64,000 bases of DNA from JAGQZY01 sp964588335 (GTDB lineage Bacteria > Bdellovibrionota > Bdellovibrionia > Bdellovibrionales > JAGQZY01): contig CAZPOV010000005.1 in the NCBI GenBank assembly GCA_964588335.1, positions 124,001-188,000 of the forward strand, given 5' to 3'. Positions 44,325-52,160 of this stretch are shown piece by piece (position 1 is the stretch's first letter; every line of letters begins with the position of its first letter). Made by a program: the position numbers and the translations under genes. The notes beneath the pieces are model-generated. The model was not told the DNA's origin. It did no database searches and saw only the letters and a program-made list of their open reading frames with translations.

Positions 44325-44896
44325 TTTCTTTTCTTTCTGGACAAGTGATAGACAATGAAGAGGGTGTGTTAACCTTATTGTGTCGAGGTGTAGGATACGA
44401 AGTGACCTGCTCGACAAATACCGTTAACGATATTGAAGATCGTAAAATTGTGCAGCTTTGGGTGCACACCCATGTTCGGCAGGATCAATTCCAGCTCTTT
44501 GGATTTTCCAGTAAAATTGAAAAAAAATTGTTTTTAAGCCTTTTGAAAGTCAATGGGGTGGGACCCAAAATGGCGATCATGATATTGTCGGGCGCCAGCC
44601 TTGATCACATCATTGATGCCATTGAAGCGAAAGATGTAAAAGCCCTTACGGCTCTTCCCAAGGTCGGCAAGAAGACGGCCGAGCAAATGATCCTGACTTT
44701 AAAAGGAGCCCTGGTTATGGATAAAACGGACAAAAAGCAAAGTGTGGAACCAGCGCGCCCCCATAAAGAAATTCTTTCGGCGCTGACCAATCTTGGTTTT
44801 CGTGCAGCGGAAATTGAAGAAGTGGTTTACGGACTGCCAAAAGATATTGATTTCGAACAGGGCGTTCGCGATAGCTTAAGGCTTCTATCAAGGTGA
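44321..44896 (+). CDS. ruvA: Holliday junction DNA helicase subunit RuvA
   Basis: 191 residues: N-terminal OB fold (MISFLSGQVIDNEEG), two helix-hairpin-helix motifs (VNGVGPKMAIMIL and LPKVGKKTAEQMI) and a C-terminal RuvB-binding domain (ALTNLGF). It recognises the four-way junction and recruits RuvB. Coupled to ruvC by a 4-nt overlap and followed by ruvB after 6 nt. Confidence 0.96.
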   Translation: MISFLSGQVIDNEEGVLTLLCRGVGYEVTCSTNTVNDIEDRKIVQLWVHTHVRQDQFQLFGFSSKIEKKLFLSLLKVNGVGPKMAIMILSGASLDHIIDAIEAKDVKALTALPKVGKKTAEQMILTLKGALVMDKTDKKQSVEPARPHKEILSALTNLGFRAAEIEEVVYGLPKDIDFEQGVRDSLRLLSR

Positions 44897-44902
44897 TCGC
44901 CC

Positions 44903-45910
44903 ATGGATATAATGGAACGAGATAACCAGTTATTATCGACAGCCGAATCAGTCAGTGAGGTGCACTGGGAGAATCGTTTGCGTCCCAGCAAGTTCGACGA
45001 TTTCCCGGGGCAAACCAAAATTGTCGAAAAATTGAAAGTCTATATTCAAGCCGCGAGCCAGCGCAAAGAGCCCATTGATCACGTGTTACTATCGGGACCG
45101 CCTGGGCTTGGTAAAACCACATTGGCTTTTTTGTTAGCGCAAGAAATGAATGTTGAAATAAAAACAACCTCAGGGCCGGCTTTAGATAAAAAAGGCGATT
45201 TGGCAGCGATCTTGACCAGCCTTCCCGAAAACTCCGTACTGTTTATTGATGAAATCCACCGGCTCAATCGTACGGTGGAAGAGTATTTGTACAGTGCAAT
45301 GGAGGATTACTACCTCGACATTATGGCGGGAGAAGGGCTGGGGGCGCGTTCCATGAAGTTCCAATTGGCGCCTTTCACATTGATTGGTGCCACCACTCGG
45401 GCGGGTCTTCTTAATGGGCCTTTTCGGGATCGTTTTGGAATTGTTGAACGTTTAATTCCCTACGAAAAAGATGAGCTGGTCAAAATTCTTGATCGTTCGG
45501 CACGCCTTCTGAAAGTCGATCTTCAAGCTGAGGGCGCCATTGAAGTCGCTCGGCGCTCGCGCGGAACGCCCCGGATTGCCAACCGTTTATTAAAAAGAGT
45601 GCGCGATTTTGCGGAGGTTGAAAATCAGGGGGTTATCACGTCCGAATTGGCTAAAAAAGCCTTGGATCGCATGGAGGTGGACCATCTTGGGCTTGACGAT
45701 ATGGACCGAAAAGTTCTAGGAATCATCTTAGATAAATTTGATGGTGGCCCCGTCGGAATCGAAACTTTAGCGGCGGGCCTTTCCGAAGACAAAGGCACCA
45801 TCGAAGAGGTCTATGAACCTTATTTAATTCAAGAAGGGTTGATTCAAAAAACACCCCGTGGGCGCATCATTACAGAAATGGGAAAAACCCATTTTCGATC
45901 AATCGAATAG
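44903..45910 (+). CDS. ruvB: Holliday junction DNA helicase motor RuvB
   Basis: 335-residue AAA+ ATPase driving branch migration. Walker A is SGPPGLGKTT, Walker B LFIDEIHRL, sensor region IGATTRAGLL; the C-terminal winged-helix domain ends GRIITEMGKTHF. The start at 44903 is supported by AAGGTG seven bases upstream; a methionine three codons in is an alternative. A 9-nt gap separates it from lpxC. Confidence 0.96.
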   Translation: MDIMERDNQLLSTAESVSEVHWENRLRPSKFDDFPGQTKIVEKLKVYIQAASQRKEPIDHVLLSGPPGLGKTTLAFLLAQEMNVEIKTTSGPALDKKGDLAAILTSLPENSVLFIDEIHRLNRTVEEYLYSAMEDYYLDIMAGEGLGARSMKFQLAPFTLIGATTRAGLLNGPFRDRFGIVERLIPYEKDELVKILDRSARLLKVDLQAEGAIEVARRSRGTPRIANRLLKRVRDFAEVENQGVITSELAKKALDRMEVDHLGLDDMDRKVLGIILDKFDGGPVGIETLAAGLSEDKGTIEEVYEPYLIQEGLIQKTPRGRIITEMGKTHFRSIE

Positions 45911-45919
45911 GTAGTTAAG

Positions 45920-46828
45920 TTGTTTTTACAGAAAACTTTAAAAAACAAAGCAGTCATAAAAGGTGTTGGCCTTCATAAGGGGATTGAAACCTCTTTGTCG
46001 TTTTGTCCGGCGCCGGTCAATGCTGGAATTCACTTGGTGCGAACCGATTTGGAGGGGTGTCCGTCGGTGCCCATCCATGTTGATCATGTCACCGCGACTT
46101 CGCTAGCAACCACCATTGGAACCGACCGGTTTGCGGTCTCCACTGTCGAACATTGTTTATCCACATTGGCGGCATTTCGAATCGATAATGTCTATCTTGA
46201 ACTCAAGGGCAGCGAAATTCCCATTGGCGATGGAAGTGCTAAGATTTTTATGGATGAGATCGGCAAGGTCGGTACCATCGAGCAATCGGAGCCACGCAAG
46301 TACATATACATCACTAAACCAATCTACTGTGGTACCGAGGAAAAACACGCCTATGTTGTGCCATACAATGGACTTCGTCTGAGTTGCACCATCGACTTTG
46401 AGACTAAAGCTATTGGTCAACAGTTTGTTGATATCGATATCAACGAGCAAACCTTTGCCAGTGAACTGGCCCCCGCTCGCACTTTTGGCTTTGTTCGTGA
46501 CATTGAAAAAATGCGAGAAATGGGACTCGCCATGGGCGCATCTTTGGATAATGCCATTGGTATTGATGGTGATAAGATTGTGAACCCTGAAGGGTTGCGT
46601 TACGAAAATGAATTTGTTCGTCATAAAGCGATGGACGCTCTGGGCGATCTGATGACCCTTGGGCGCCCATTGATGGGGCACGTGGTGCTTTTTAAAGCCG
46701 GCCACGACCTTCTCAACCAGCTGGTGCGTAAGATTCTGGATTCTCCAGAGTGTTTTCAAGAGCTTGAGCTGGGCGCCGGTCTTCCTCAGCATGAGGCTTT
46801 CGAGGTCCCTTTCGGTGGAAGGGCTTGA
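45920..46828 (+). CDS. lpxC: UDP-3-O-acyl-N-acetylglucosamine deacetylase
   Basis: 302-residue zinc amidase, first committed step of lipid A synthesis. Zinc ligands are visible in the STVEHCLS motif (His) and RHKAMDALGD (His and Asp), and the catalytic His is in FKAGHDL. Start is TTG just after the ruvB stop; the initial FLQKTLKN fits the family's beginning. Presence of LpxC shows a lipid A-containing outer membrane. Its placement after ruvB is unlike the ftsZ-lpxC order of many Proteobacteria. Confidence 0.95.
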   Translation: MFLQKTLKNKAVIKGVGLHKGIETSLSFCPAPVNAGIHLVRTDLEGCPSVPIHVDHVTATSLATTIGTDRFAVSTVEHCLSTLAAFRIDNVYLELKGSEIPIGDGSAKIFMDEIGKVGTIEQSEPRKYIYITKPIYCGTEEKHAYVVPYNGLRLSCTIDFETKAIGQQFVDIDINEQTFASELAPARTFGFVRDIEKMREMGLAMGASLDNAIGIDGDKIVNPEGLRYENEFVRHKAMDALGDLMTLGRPLMGHVVLFKAGHDLLNQLVRKILDSPECFQELELGAGLPQHEAFEVPFGGRA

Positions 46829-46922
46829 CCCCTTCGCCTGTCAAAGGTAATTCCAAACCATAAAATTTATTGGAAGAACAGGGGTTCCCCAGAGGGGAAG
46901 AGCTTTCTGGCGAGGAGTTATT

Positions 46923-48035
46923 ATGATTATCGGAGTACCAAAAGAAATCAAAATTAGTGAAAATCGGGTGGGTCTAACCGAAGCCGGAGTTCGCCAGTTA
47001 ACCTTAGAGGGCCACAAGGTCTACGTTGAAAAAGACGCCGGGCTGGGGTGTATGATTCCTAACGAGGCCTATATCAAAGCGGGAGCCACCATGCTCGACA
47101 CCGCTAAGGAAATTTATGAAACCGCTGAGATGATTATCAAGGTCAAAGAGCCGTTGCCAGACGAGTATGGTTTACTACAAGAAAATCAAATTCTTTACAC
47201 CTATTTGCATTTGGCCGCCGAACCACAATTGACCAAGGCTCTTGTTGATAAGAAAGTCAAAGCCGTTGCCTATGAAACCATCGAAGATAAAAAAGGTGGA
47301 TTGCCGCTGTTAACACCGATGTCGGAAGTCGCGGGGCGAATGGCGACCCAGGTGGGAGCTTTTTACTTGCAAAGAGATAAGGGCGGTAAAGGAATCCTTT
47401 TGGGTGGAGTCACCGGAGTTAAGAGAGGCCGTGTCACAATTCTAGGTGGTGGGGTTGTTGGCACCAACGCCGCCCAAATGGCGATTGGTCTCGGTGCTGA
47501 AGTTAGCATTATTGATGTCAGCCATAACCGCCTTGAGTATTTAGATCATATTTTTGGAAACCGCATAAACACCGTTTACTCTAACCGTCAGAACATTGAA
47601 CACATGGTTTTACGATCAGATTTGGTTATTGGTGCGGTTCTACTTGCTGGGCATAAAGCTCCTAAACTTGTAACCAAGCAAATGATTGAAAAAATGAGCC
47701 CGGGATCGGTGGTTGTTGATGTGGCTGTTGATCAGGGTGGCTGTATCGAAACCTGTAAGCCAACAAGCCATACCAATCCAACCTTTGAGATCAACGATGT
47801 TATTCACTACTGTGTGCCGAATATGCCTGGTGTGGTGGCTCGTACATCCACCTATGCATTGACCAATGTCACATTTCAATACGGCTCTGCGATTGCGCAA
47901 ATGGGCTTAGAAGAGGCTGTGCGAGCGTTCCCACTTCTTGAAAAAGGAGTGAACTGTTATGGTGGAGCCGTGACTTATAAGCCAGTGGCCCAAGATCTTG
48001 GCATGGAGTACACACCTTTTTCTAAAATGATTTAG
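46923..48035 (+). CDS. ald: Alanine dehydrogenase
   Basis: 370 residues. NAD-dependent reversible oxidative deamination of L-alanine to pyruvate and ammonia. The N-terminal MIIGVPKEIKISENRVGLTE is the family signature; the Rossmann motif GGGVVGTNAAQMAIGLGA and the catalytic region (TYLHLAAEP, then MPGVVARTSTYALTN) are present. ATG preceded by GGCGAGGAG. In a predator feeding on protein, alanine catabolism is plausible physiology, but that is inference. A strong terminator follows inside the convergent gene. Confidence 0.96.
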   Translation: MIIGVPKEIKISENRVGLTEAGVRQLTLEGHKVYVEKDAGLGCMIPNEAYIKAGATMLDTAKEIYETAEMIIKVKEPLPDEYGLLQENQILYTYLHLAAEPQLTKALVDKKVKAVAYETIEDKKGGLPLLTPMSEVAGRMATQVGAFYLQRDKGGKGILLGGVTGVKRGRVTILGGGVVGTNAAQMAIGLGAEVSIIDVSHNRLEYLDHIFGNRINTVYSNRQNIEHMVLRSDLVIGAVLLAGHKAPKLVTKQMIEKMSPGSVVVDVAVDQGGCIETCKPTSHTNPTFEINDVIHYCVPNMPGVVARTSTYALTNVTFQYGSAIAQMGLEEAVRAFPLLEKGVNCYGGAVTYKPVAQDLGMEYTPFSKMI

Positions 48036-48040
48036 AAAGC

Positions 48041-48745
48041 CTATTTTAAATTCAAATAAATGGATCCAAGGATCTCTGTGCGAAGCATGGGGATCCTTTG
48101 TTTTTTTAAGCGTGTTTTGACATTGGGATGTGGGTGCCCGTAGCGCTTTTGCCGAGCACTGACGACGGCCAGTTGCGGGCGACTGTGACGCAGGAGTTTG
48201 TCAGAAGTGCTGGTTCGGCTGCCATGGTGGCCGATGAGCAACAAGCGAAGCCGAGTGGGGATCTTCCAATACCACTGAACCTCTTCACTTTTCGGCGCGT
48301 CTCCAGTGATCAGGACTTGTTTTCTAAACAGATAGATTAAGCTTGAGGCATTGCGATCTTTGGAGTTAGAGCCCTGTGAGATTATTTGGAGATCAGGTGG
48401 AATTTTTTTGCAGGCAGGCACCAGCGTAAAAATTTTTCGGCGACTCACTTTCGGGTAAAAGACGCAAATGTCAGGCGCCTGTTTTTGAAAGTAGAAAAGG
48501 CCATTCACATGGTCCCAATCGTCATGAGTGATATAAACTTGGTTTTTCTTGTATTGGCAATGGCTGAGAATTTCTGGCCAGGGAAACTTTTCGCCTCCCA
48601 TATCGAAATGCAAACATTCTCCATTAAAAATCCATGTGCTCCAAGCGCCTTGTCCGACATCCCATACAACAAAGTTGAAGTTTCTTTCGACGGCAATAAA
48701 TTTGGGGTGCAACAAAAGAAGTAACACACACAGGACTCCTTTCAT
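48041..48745 (-). CDS. Metallo-beta-lactamase-fold protein: detached C-terminal domain of ComEC
   Basis: 234 residues from the ATG at 48745, overlapping the channel gene stop (ATGA). A short hydrophobic leader (MKGVLCVLLLLL) suggests export. The rest matches the ComEC C-terminal metallo-hydrolase domain: VVWDVGQG near the start, metal motif THDDWDHVNG, LLIGHHGSRTS and a terminal SARQKRYGHPHP segment. In intact ComEC this domain is extracytoplasmic and proposed to cut the non-entering DNA strand. Here it is a separate product. The 3' end overlaps the ald terminator. Confidence 0.8.
   Translation of the reverse strand: MKGVLCVLLLLLHPKFIAVERNFNFVVWDVGQGAWSTWIFNGECLHFDMGGEKFPWPEILSHCQYKKNQVYITHDDWDHVNGLFYFQKQAPDICVFYPKVSRRKIFTLVPACKKIPPDLQIISQGSNSKDRNASSLIYLFRKQVLITGDAPKSEEVQWYWKIPTRLRLLLIGHHGSRTSTSDKLLRHSRPQLAVVSARQKRYGHPHPNVKTRLKKQRIPMLRTEILGSIYLNLK
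48068..48107 (+). terminator. Strong Rho-independent terminator of ald, inside the convergent gene
   Basis: Stem of 14 bp (48068-48081 with 48085-48098; three G-T wobbles) closed by a GAA loop, then TG and seven T residues (48101-48107). It lies 33 nt after the ald stop and within the last codons of the ComEC metallo-hydrolase gene on the other strand, so those codons also encode the hairpin. Confidence 0.85.
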
Positions 48746-49617
48746 CGGCGCCTCTTTTGAAGACAAAGTTGAATCAAAAAATGCATAACCAGGCAATACA
48801 GCCACAGAACCTGACTGCTGACTTGCCAAGGGGGCGAAGAAGAGGCTGCTAAGGCTTTCGCCAAGGTGGTTGCCAATGCATTGAAAAGGCTCCACAGAGT
48901 GTCGCTGACAGGCTGTAGCCATGGAATGCAAAAGGTGAGAAAGCTCATGGGAAATAAAAGGGATCCGACCCATGGAGCTAGAAAAGTATTGATCGCAATG
49001 GACCACGGCGACAACCACTGAAGTGTTGCGATGATCGGAAAAGTAAAAAGGTAAACCAATGTTGATTGCGCCAACGCCTGTCGCCCTAGAATAAGCCCTA
49101 GGCAAGCCATCCAGCTTAAAGGCAGTCCGACTGATGCAAATTGATCGGGCGACAAAGACAAACAAAACACAACACTGATCAGTAAGCAATGATGAGAGCT
49201 GAGGTGCATATTATGGATCCGACTCCATTCACAGAGGCTTAAAAAGATCCAAGCTCGCAAACCGGCCATTGGAAAGGCGGTGGTGGCGACAAACACCAAT
49301 AACAGAGGAAGGCGAAGCTGTGGAATTCTACAAGCCTTCAATACAGGCTCGAGCAATCGACTTAAAAAATGCAGATGAGCGCCTGAAACCACAAAAAGAT
49401 GGATCAAGCCTAGGTGTTGAAGAGAGTCTTTCAAAGCGGAGGTTTGCAGTTTTTTTCCACAAACCAAGGATTGGTAGGATTCCTGATGGGCTGAGGGCGG
49501 GGAGAGGGCTAGGCAATACTTGTTAAATTCTACACTTAAGTATGAAATTTCATAAAAAAAATCTTTTAAAAGAAAGCCTATAATTAACGCAGAGATTGTT
49601 ATGAAAATCACAGTCAA
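48742..49617 (-). CDS. comEC: ComEC-like competence channel protein, N-terminal/transmembrane part
   Basis: 291 residues, mostly membrane helices, with the Competence-domain (ComEC/Rec2) core LGLIHLFVVSGAHLHFLSRLLEP and further polytopic helices. It would form the inner-membrane pore for incoming single-stranded DNA during transformation. It is shorter than usual at the N-terminus (little OB/DUF4131 region) and its C-terminal metallo-hydrolase is encoded separately by the overlapping downstream gene. Start codon: TTG 49617 or GTG 49611, both without a clear Shine-Dalgarno sequence. Whether it is functional is open. Confidence 0.72.
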   Translation of the reverse strand: MTVIFITISALIIGFLLKDFFYEISYLSVEFNKYCLALSPPSAHQESYQSLVCGKKLQTSALKDSLQHLGLIHLFVVSGAHLHFLSRLLEPVLKACRIPQLRLPLLLVFVATTAFPMAGLRAWIFLSLCEWSRIHNMHLSSHHCLLISVVFCLSLSPDQFASVGLPLSWMACLGLILGRQALAQSTLVYLFTFPIIATLQWLSPWSIAINTFLAPWVGSLLFPMSFLTFCIPWLQPVSDTLWSLFNALATTLAKALAASSSPPWQVSSQVLWLYCLVMHFLIQLCLQKRRR

Positions 49618-49987
49618 GATGTCTGCAAAATTGACTCAAAGGTAAAAGTGGCTTGCTCGCTGTATCAAAAGGGGGTCTCCGACATTCGTTTACAGAATCT
49701 GTGTTTTTCTAGAAAAAAGTCTGCATTTTTAAGTGATTTCAGCATGTTAGGTGTGAGTATTTCCTGTGCAATTCGCTGAAAACCACCACTGGCGTTGGGT
49801 CTAAGGTCTAGGGTAGTGAGCATTCCACAGTTGCTGTGGATAAACATGGGAATCCATTTTTACCATCCTGTTCATTAGGCATTTATTTCGATTTCATTTT
49901 TTTTTTCGCGTTTGGGGTGATGGATTTTAAGGCAGAGAATAAAACACCGACTTGCTCAATTTAGATTCACCTCGGTACAATAACGTC
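49618..49987. other. Non-coding interval between comEC-like gene and LysM operon
   Basis: 370 nt without a convincing gene. A 60-codon minus-strand frame (49665-49847) exists but has no Shine-Dalgarno and no recognisable similarity. A perfect 6-bp inverted repeat, ccacag / ctgtgg (49825-49839), overlaps one 9-mer tgtggataa (49835-49843) that is a perfect DnaA-box complement. A promoter for the LysM operon occupies the last part. Confidence 0.5.
49952..49981 (+). promoter_or_regulatory. Promoter of the lipoprotein-LysM operon, possibly leaderless
   Basis: TTGCTC (49952-49957) and TACAAT (49976-49981) with 18-bp spacing; the -10 matches five of six consensus bases. The lipoprotein ATG at 49988 is 6 nt after the -10 and no Shine-Dalgarno sequence is seen, so the first base transcribed may be the start codon. 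Confidence 0.45.
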
Positions 49988-50434
49988 ATGATCAAAAAAA
50001 AATATAAACTCAACATAAATAAGTATTGCCTTTGGATTATCGGACTCATTATATTCACTGGTTGCGCTTCGCAAACCAAAAGAGAAGATCTCATTGGTAT
50101 TCAAAAAATTCGTATAAGAAAGCTTGAACAACAGCTGGCTAAAAAGAACGAAGCACTGGCAAAAATCAAAATGAAGAAATGGGTTTCGGGGGCACCGCAA
50201 CCTCCAGAGTCGGTGGCCTTTAAAGCTCTTCGTCAGCAAATTAAGAAGAAGCAATGGGTGGCCGCTTTAAAACTCAGTGCGGCCCTCAAAAAGAAATATC
50301 CCCAATCTGTTCAATTGTCTCGATACCGTATTGGCATTTTCCGCAAGATGGGTTTGAAAAAACAAGCGATCGAAGAATTGAACTATTTAAAAAAACAAGT
50401 GGCTAAAAAGAAACGTAAACGACGTCAAATCTAA
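49988..50434 (+). CDS. Small basic lipoprotein
   Basis: 148 residues from ATG 49988 (an upstream TTG-type start would break the signal peptide). Lipobox IFTGC places the lipidated cysteine near residue 26. The mature part is very rich in lysine and arginine, with a coiled-coil-like first half (KIRIRKLEQQLAKKNEALAKIK) and a TPR-like second half (WVAALKLSAALKKKYPQSVQLSRYRIGIFRKMGLKKQAIEEL split across two helices). It overlaps the LysM gene by one base (TAATG), suggesting the two act together at the cell wall. Confidence 0.75.
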   Translation: MIKKKYKLNINKYCLWIIGLIIFTGCASQTKREDLIGIQKIRIRKLEQQLAKKNEALAKIKMKKWVSGAPQPPESVAFKALRQQIKKKQWVAALKLSAALKKKYPQSVQLSRYRIGIFRKMGLKKQAIEELNYLKKQVAKKKRKRRQI

Positions 50435-51993
50435 TGAACAAATGGCTTTCAATAGTTCTTATTGTGACTTTCTCTGGTGTTGCTTCTGGGCAGCAGACAT
50501 CGACCTTTGAGAAAAAAATGTACAATATTTACAAGCAGTCTTACAGCGAAGAGATCAGTGATGAGCGCTGGGCCGGATATCTCACCGGAGTGGGTAACCG
50601 CACTTACAGTGTGCGTCCGGGTGATACTCTTTGGGATTTAAGTGTCGTGTTTTTCGGAGATGGGCTGTTTTGGTCTAAAATATGGTCCTACAACGAAAAG
50701 TTAACCAATCCACATTTGCTCTCTGTGGGGCAGACTATTCGCTTTTTTACGGGCTCTGTTGAAGAGGCTCCTGGAATTTCTGTTGGTCCCGAAGGAGAGC
50801 CCCTGGATGATCCAGCCCTTGCTGAAGGGATGACTGATAATGATTCCGAGACCAGCGACGATGATGGTTTGCCTCAAAATTTACCAGAAGGATTTAAAGA
50901 GATTGTTTCCAGTTCTGGTGACGGACAGGCAACTGAAAAAATCACTGTCGACATGGAAGGGGAAACCGTTGGATCGGTGGCTCTCAACGGACCTTCCAAT
51001 CAGGCGGCGCAGAACACTCAGCCTGTGGTGCCTCAATCTCGTCTTTATCCTGGAGCCCCTTCGATTCCACCGCCGTCGCGTCTGATCAAGCCGGTTTTAA
51101 AGGTTTTGCCCAACACATTTGCTGACAGCGATTCCTACGACAAATCTCAGTACGATGAAAAGGGAATCAGCTTTGATGTTCGGCCGCCGGTGCGAGTGAA
51201 TCCATTGTTTGTGGCGCACTCCTTTTTGTATGGTCGGAGTGCTCAGAAATATCCTAACATCGGACGTATTGTTGAGTCTGAGGACAAAACCAAACTGGTG
51301 GGCCAAAATCAAAAAGTCTATATTGAATCAAAAGCCGAGCTCGATATTGGTGAGCGCCTAACGGTCATGGGACTGGATTATCCGTTCGATCGTAACGGTG
51401 TCATTGGCGATGTTATTCAATATCAGGGCACTGTCGAAATCACCGAAAAGATTCGCGACAGTATCTATCGTGGAACGATCATAAAAAGTCTTTCTGGCAT
51501 TGAAGGGTATCCTTGGATTTCTAGAGAGGTGATTCCAACATTCACCGACGATTATGTCGGTCGGCCGAACTCGACCAAACTGCAAGTGATCGGTGGCGGA
51601 CGCGACAATGTGACTCGATTTTACGGACAAAGTGACGTGATTTTCATTCAAGGTGGAACCAACAGTGGTGTGCGGGTTGGTGATATCATGGGTATTTACA
51701 AGCGACGGGATCTTCGCTACGGCACAACCACAGTCGATCGCACGCCCGTACCGATTGGGCATATCAAGGTTTTTCGAGCCGAACCCAAGCTTTCATCAGC
51801 CTTTGTCATCAGTTCTGATGATGCGATTGTTCCTGGTGATGAAACCGGGCCGCCTATTATTGTGGAAGCTGTGACGACAAAATCAGAAAAAGAAGACCTC
51901 AATTCCATTGAAACCGGCTTGGACTTCAATTCAGATACCACCATGGAAGTTGAAGACGATTTTTCCAACGAATTCGAATCCGAGATCGAGTGA
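50434..51993 (+). CDS. LysM-domain periplasmic protein
   Basis: 519 residues: signal peptide (1-19, ending VASG), one LysM peptidoglycan-binding domain at about 57-106 (YSVRPGDTLWDLSVVFFGDG to SVGQTIRFF), an acidic low-complexity linker (~110-185), a proline-rich stretch, then a ~300-residue beta-rich domain that I do not recognise and an acidic C-terminus. Likely bound to peptidoglycan. Co-transcribed with the upstream lipoprotein. Confidence 0.85.
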   Translation: MNKWLSIVLIVTFSGVASGQQTSTFEKKMYNIYKQSYSEEISDERWAGYLTGVGNRTYSVRPGDTLWDLSVVFFGDGLFWSKIWSYNEKLTNPHLLSVGQTIRFFTGSVEEAPGISVGPEGEPLDDPALAEGMTDNDSETSDDDGLPQNLPEGFKEIVSSSGDGQATEKITVDMEGETVGSVALNGPSNQAAQNTQPVVPQSRLYPGAPSIPPPSRLIKPVLKVLPNTFADSDSYDKSQYDEKGISFDVRPPVRVNPLFVAHSFLYGRSAQKYPNIGRIVESEDKTKLVGQNQKVYIESKAELDIGERLTVMGLDYPFDRNGVIGDVIQYQGTVEITEKIRDSIYRGTIIKSLSGIEGYPWISREVIPTFTDDYVGRPNSTKLQVIGGGRDNVTRFYGQSDVIFIQGGTNSGVRVGDIMGIYKRRDLRYGTTTVDRTPVPIGHIKVFRAEPKLSSAFVISSDDAIVPGDETGPPIIVEAVTTKSEKEDLNSIETGLDFNSDTTMEVEDDFSNEFESEIE

Positions 51994-52115
51994 TCGTCTA
52001 ATCTTTCGCCTTTAAATTTCTTTTTCCACTTTTATTTTCTTGGAGTCATCGTATCGGCGACGGCCCATCCTTTAAAAGTTCGAAGACCGTACCGAAACCG
52101 CTGTACGAGGATTCA

Positions 52116-52160
52116 ATGACCTTTTGCTTGGTCTGCCTTTCTTGCAGTCGATGGGTATGA
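52116..52160 (+). CDS. Possible 14-codon leader peptide coupled to dprA
   Basis: ATG at 52116, preceded by GAGG (52107-52110) with ideal 5-nt spacing, opens a short frame with product MTFCLVCLSCSRWV. Its TGA (52158-52160) overlaps the best dprA ATG (52157) as ATGA, exactly the coupling pattern used by many genes in this window, and dprA itself has no good Shine-Dalgarno. It could be the ribosome entry point for dprA. It may also be a chance frame. Confidence 0.35.
   Translation: MTFCLVCLSCSRWV

Noticed and set aside
46157..46792. 211-codon minus-strand frame inside lpxC
   Set aside because: Antisense shadow of a well-supported lpxC.
46885..46899. ttcccc-aga-ggggaa hairpin before ald as an attenuator or riboswitch
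   Set aside because: Only a 6-bp stem, no T tail, no alternative fold seen.
48746..49189. N-terminal extension of the metallo-hydrolase frame to 49189
   Set aside because: This part lies in another frame of the ComEC channel gene and its translation has no family similarity; the ATG at 48745 coupled to the upstream stop is the better start.
49665..49847. 60-codon minus-strand frame between comEC-like gene and LysM operon
   Set aside because: No ribosome-binding site, no recognisable similarity, overlaps the palindrome/DnaA box. Kept only as a remark in the intergenic entry.
51994..52115. Possible sigma-28 site (taaaagtt ... accgaaac) before dprA
   Set aside because: The -10 matches only five of eight positions, too weak beside the three better sites.
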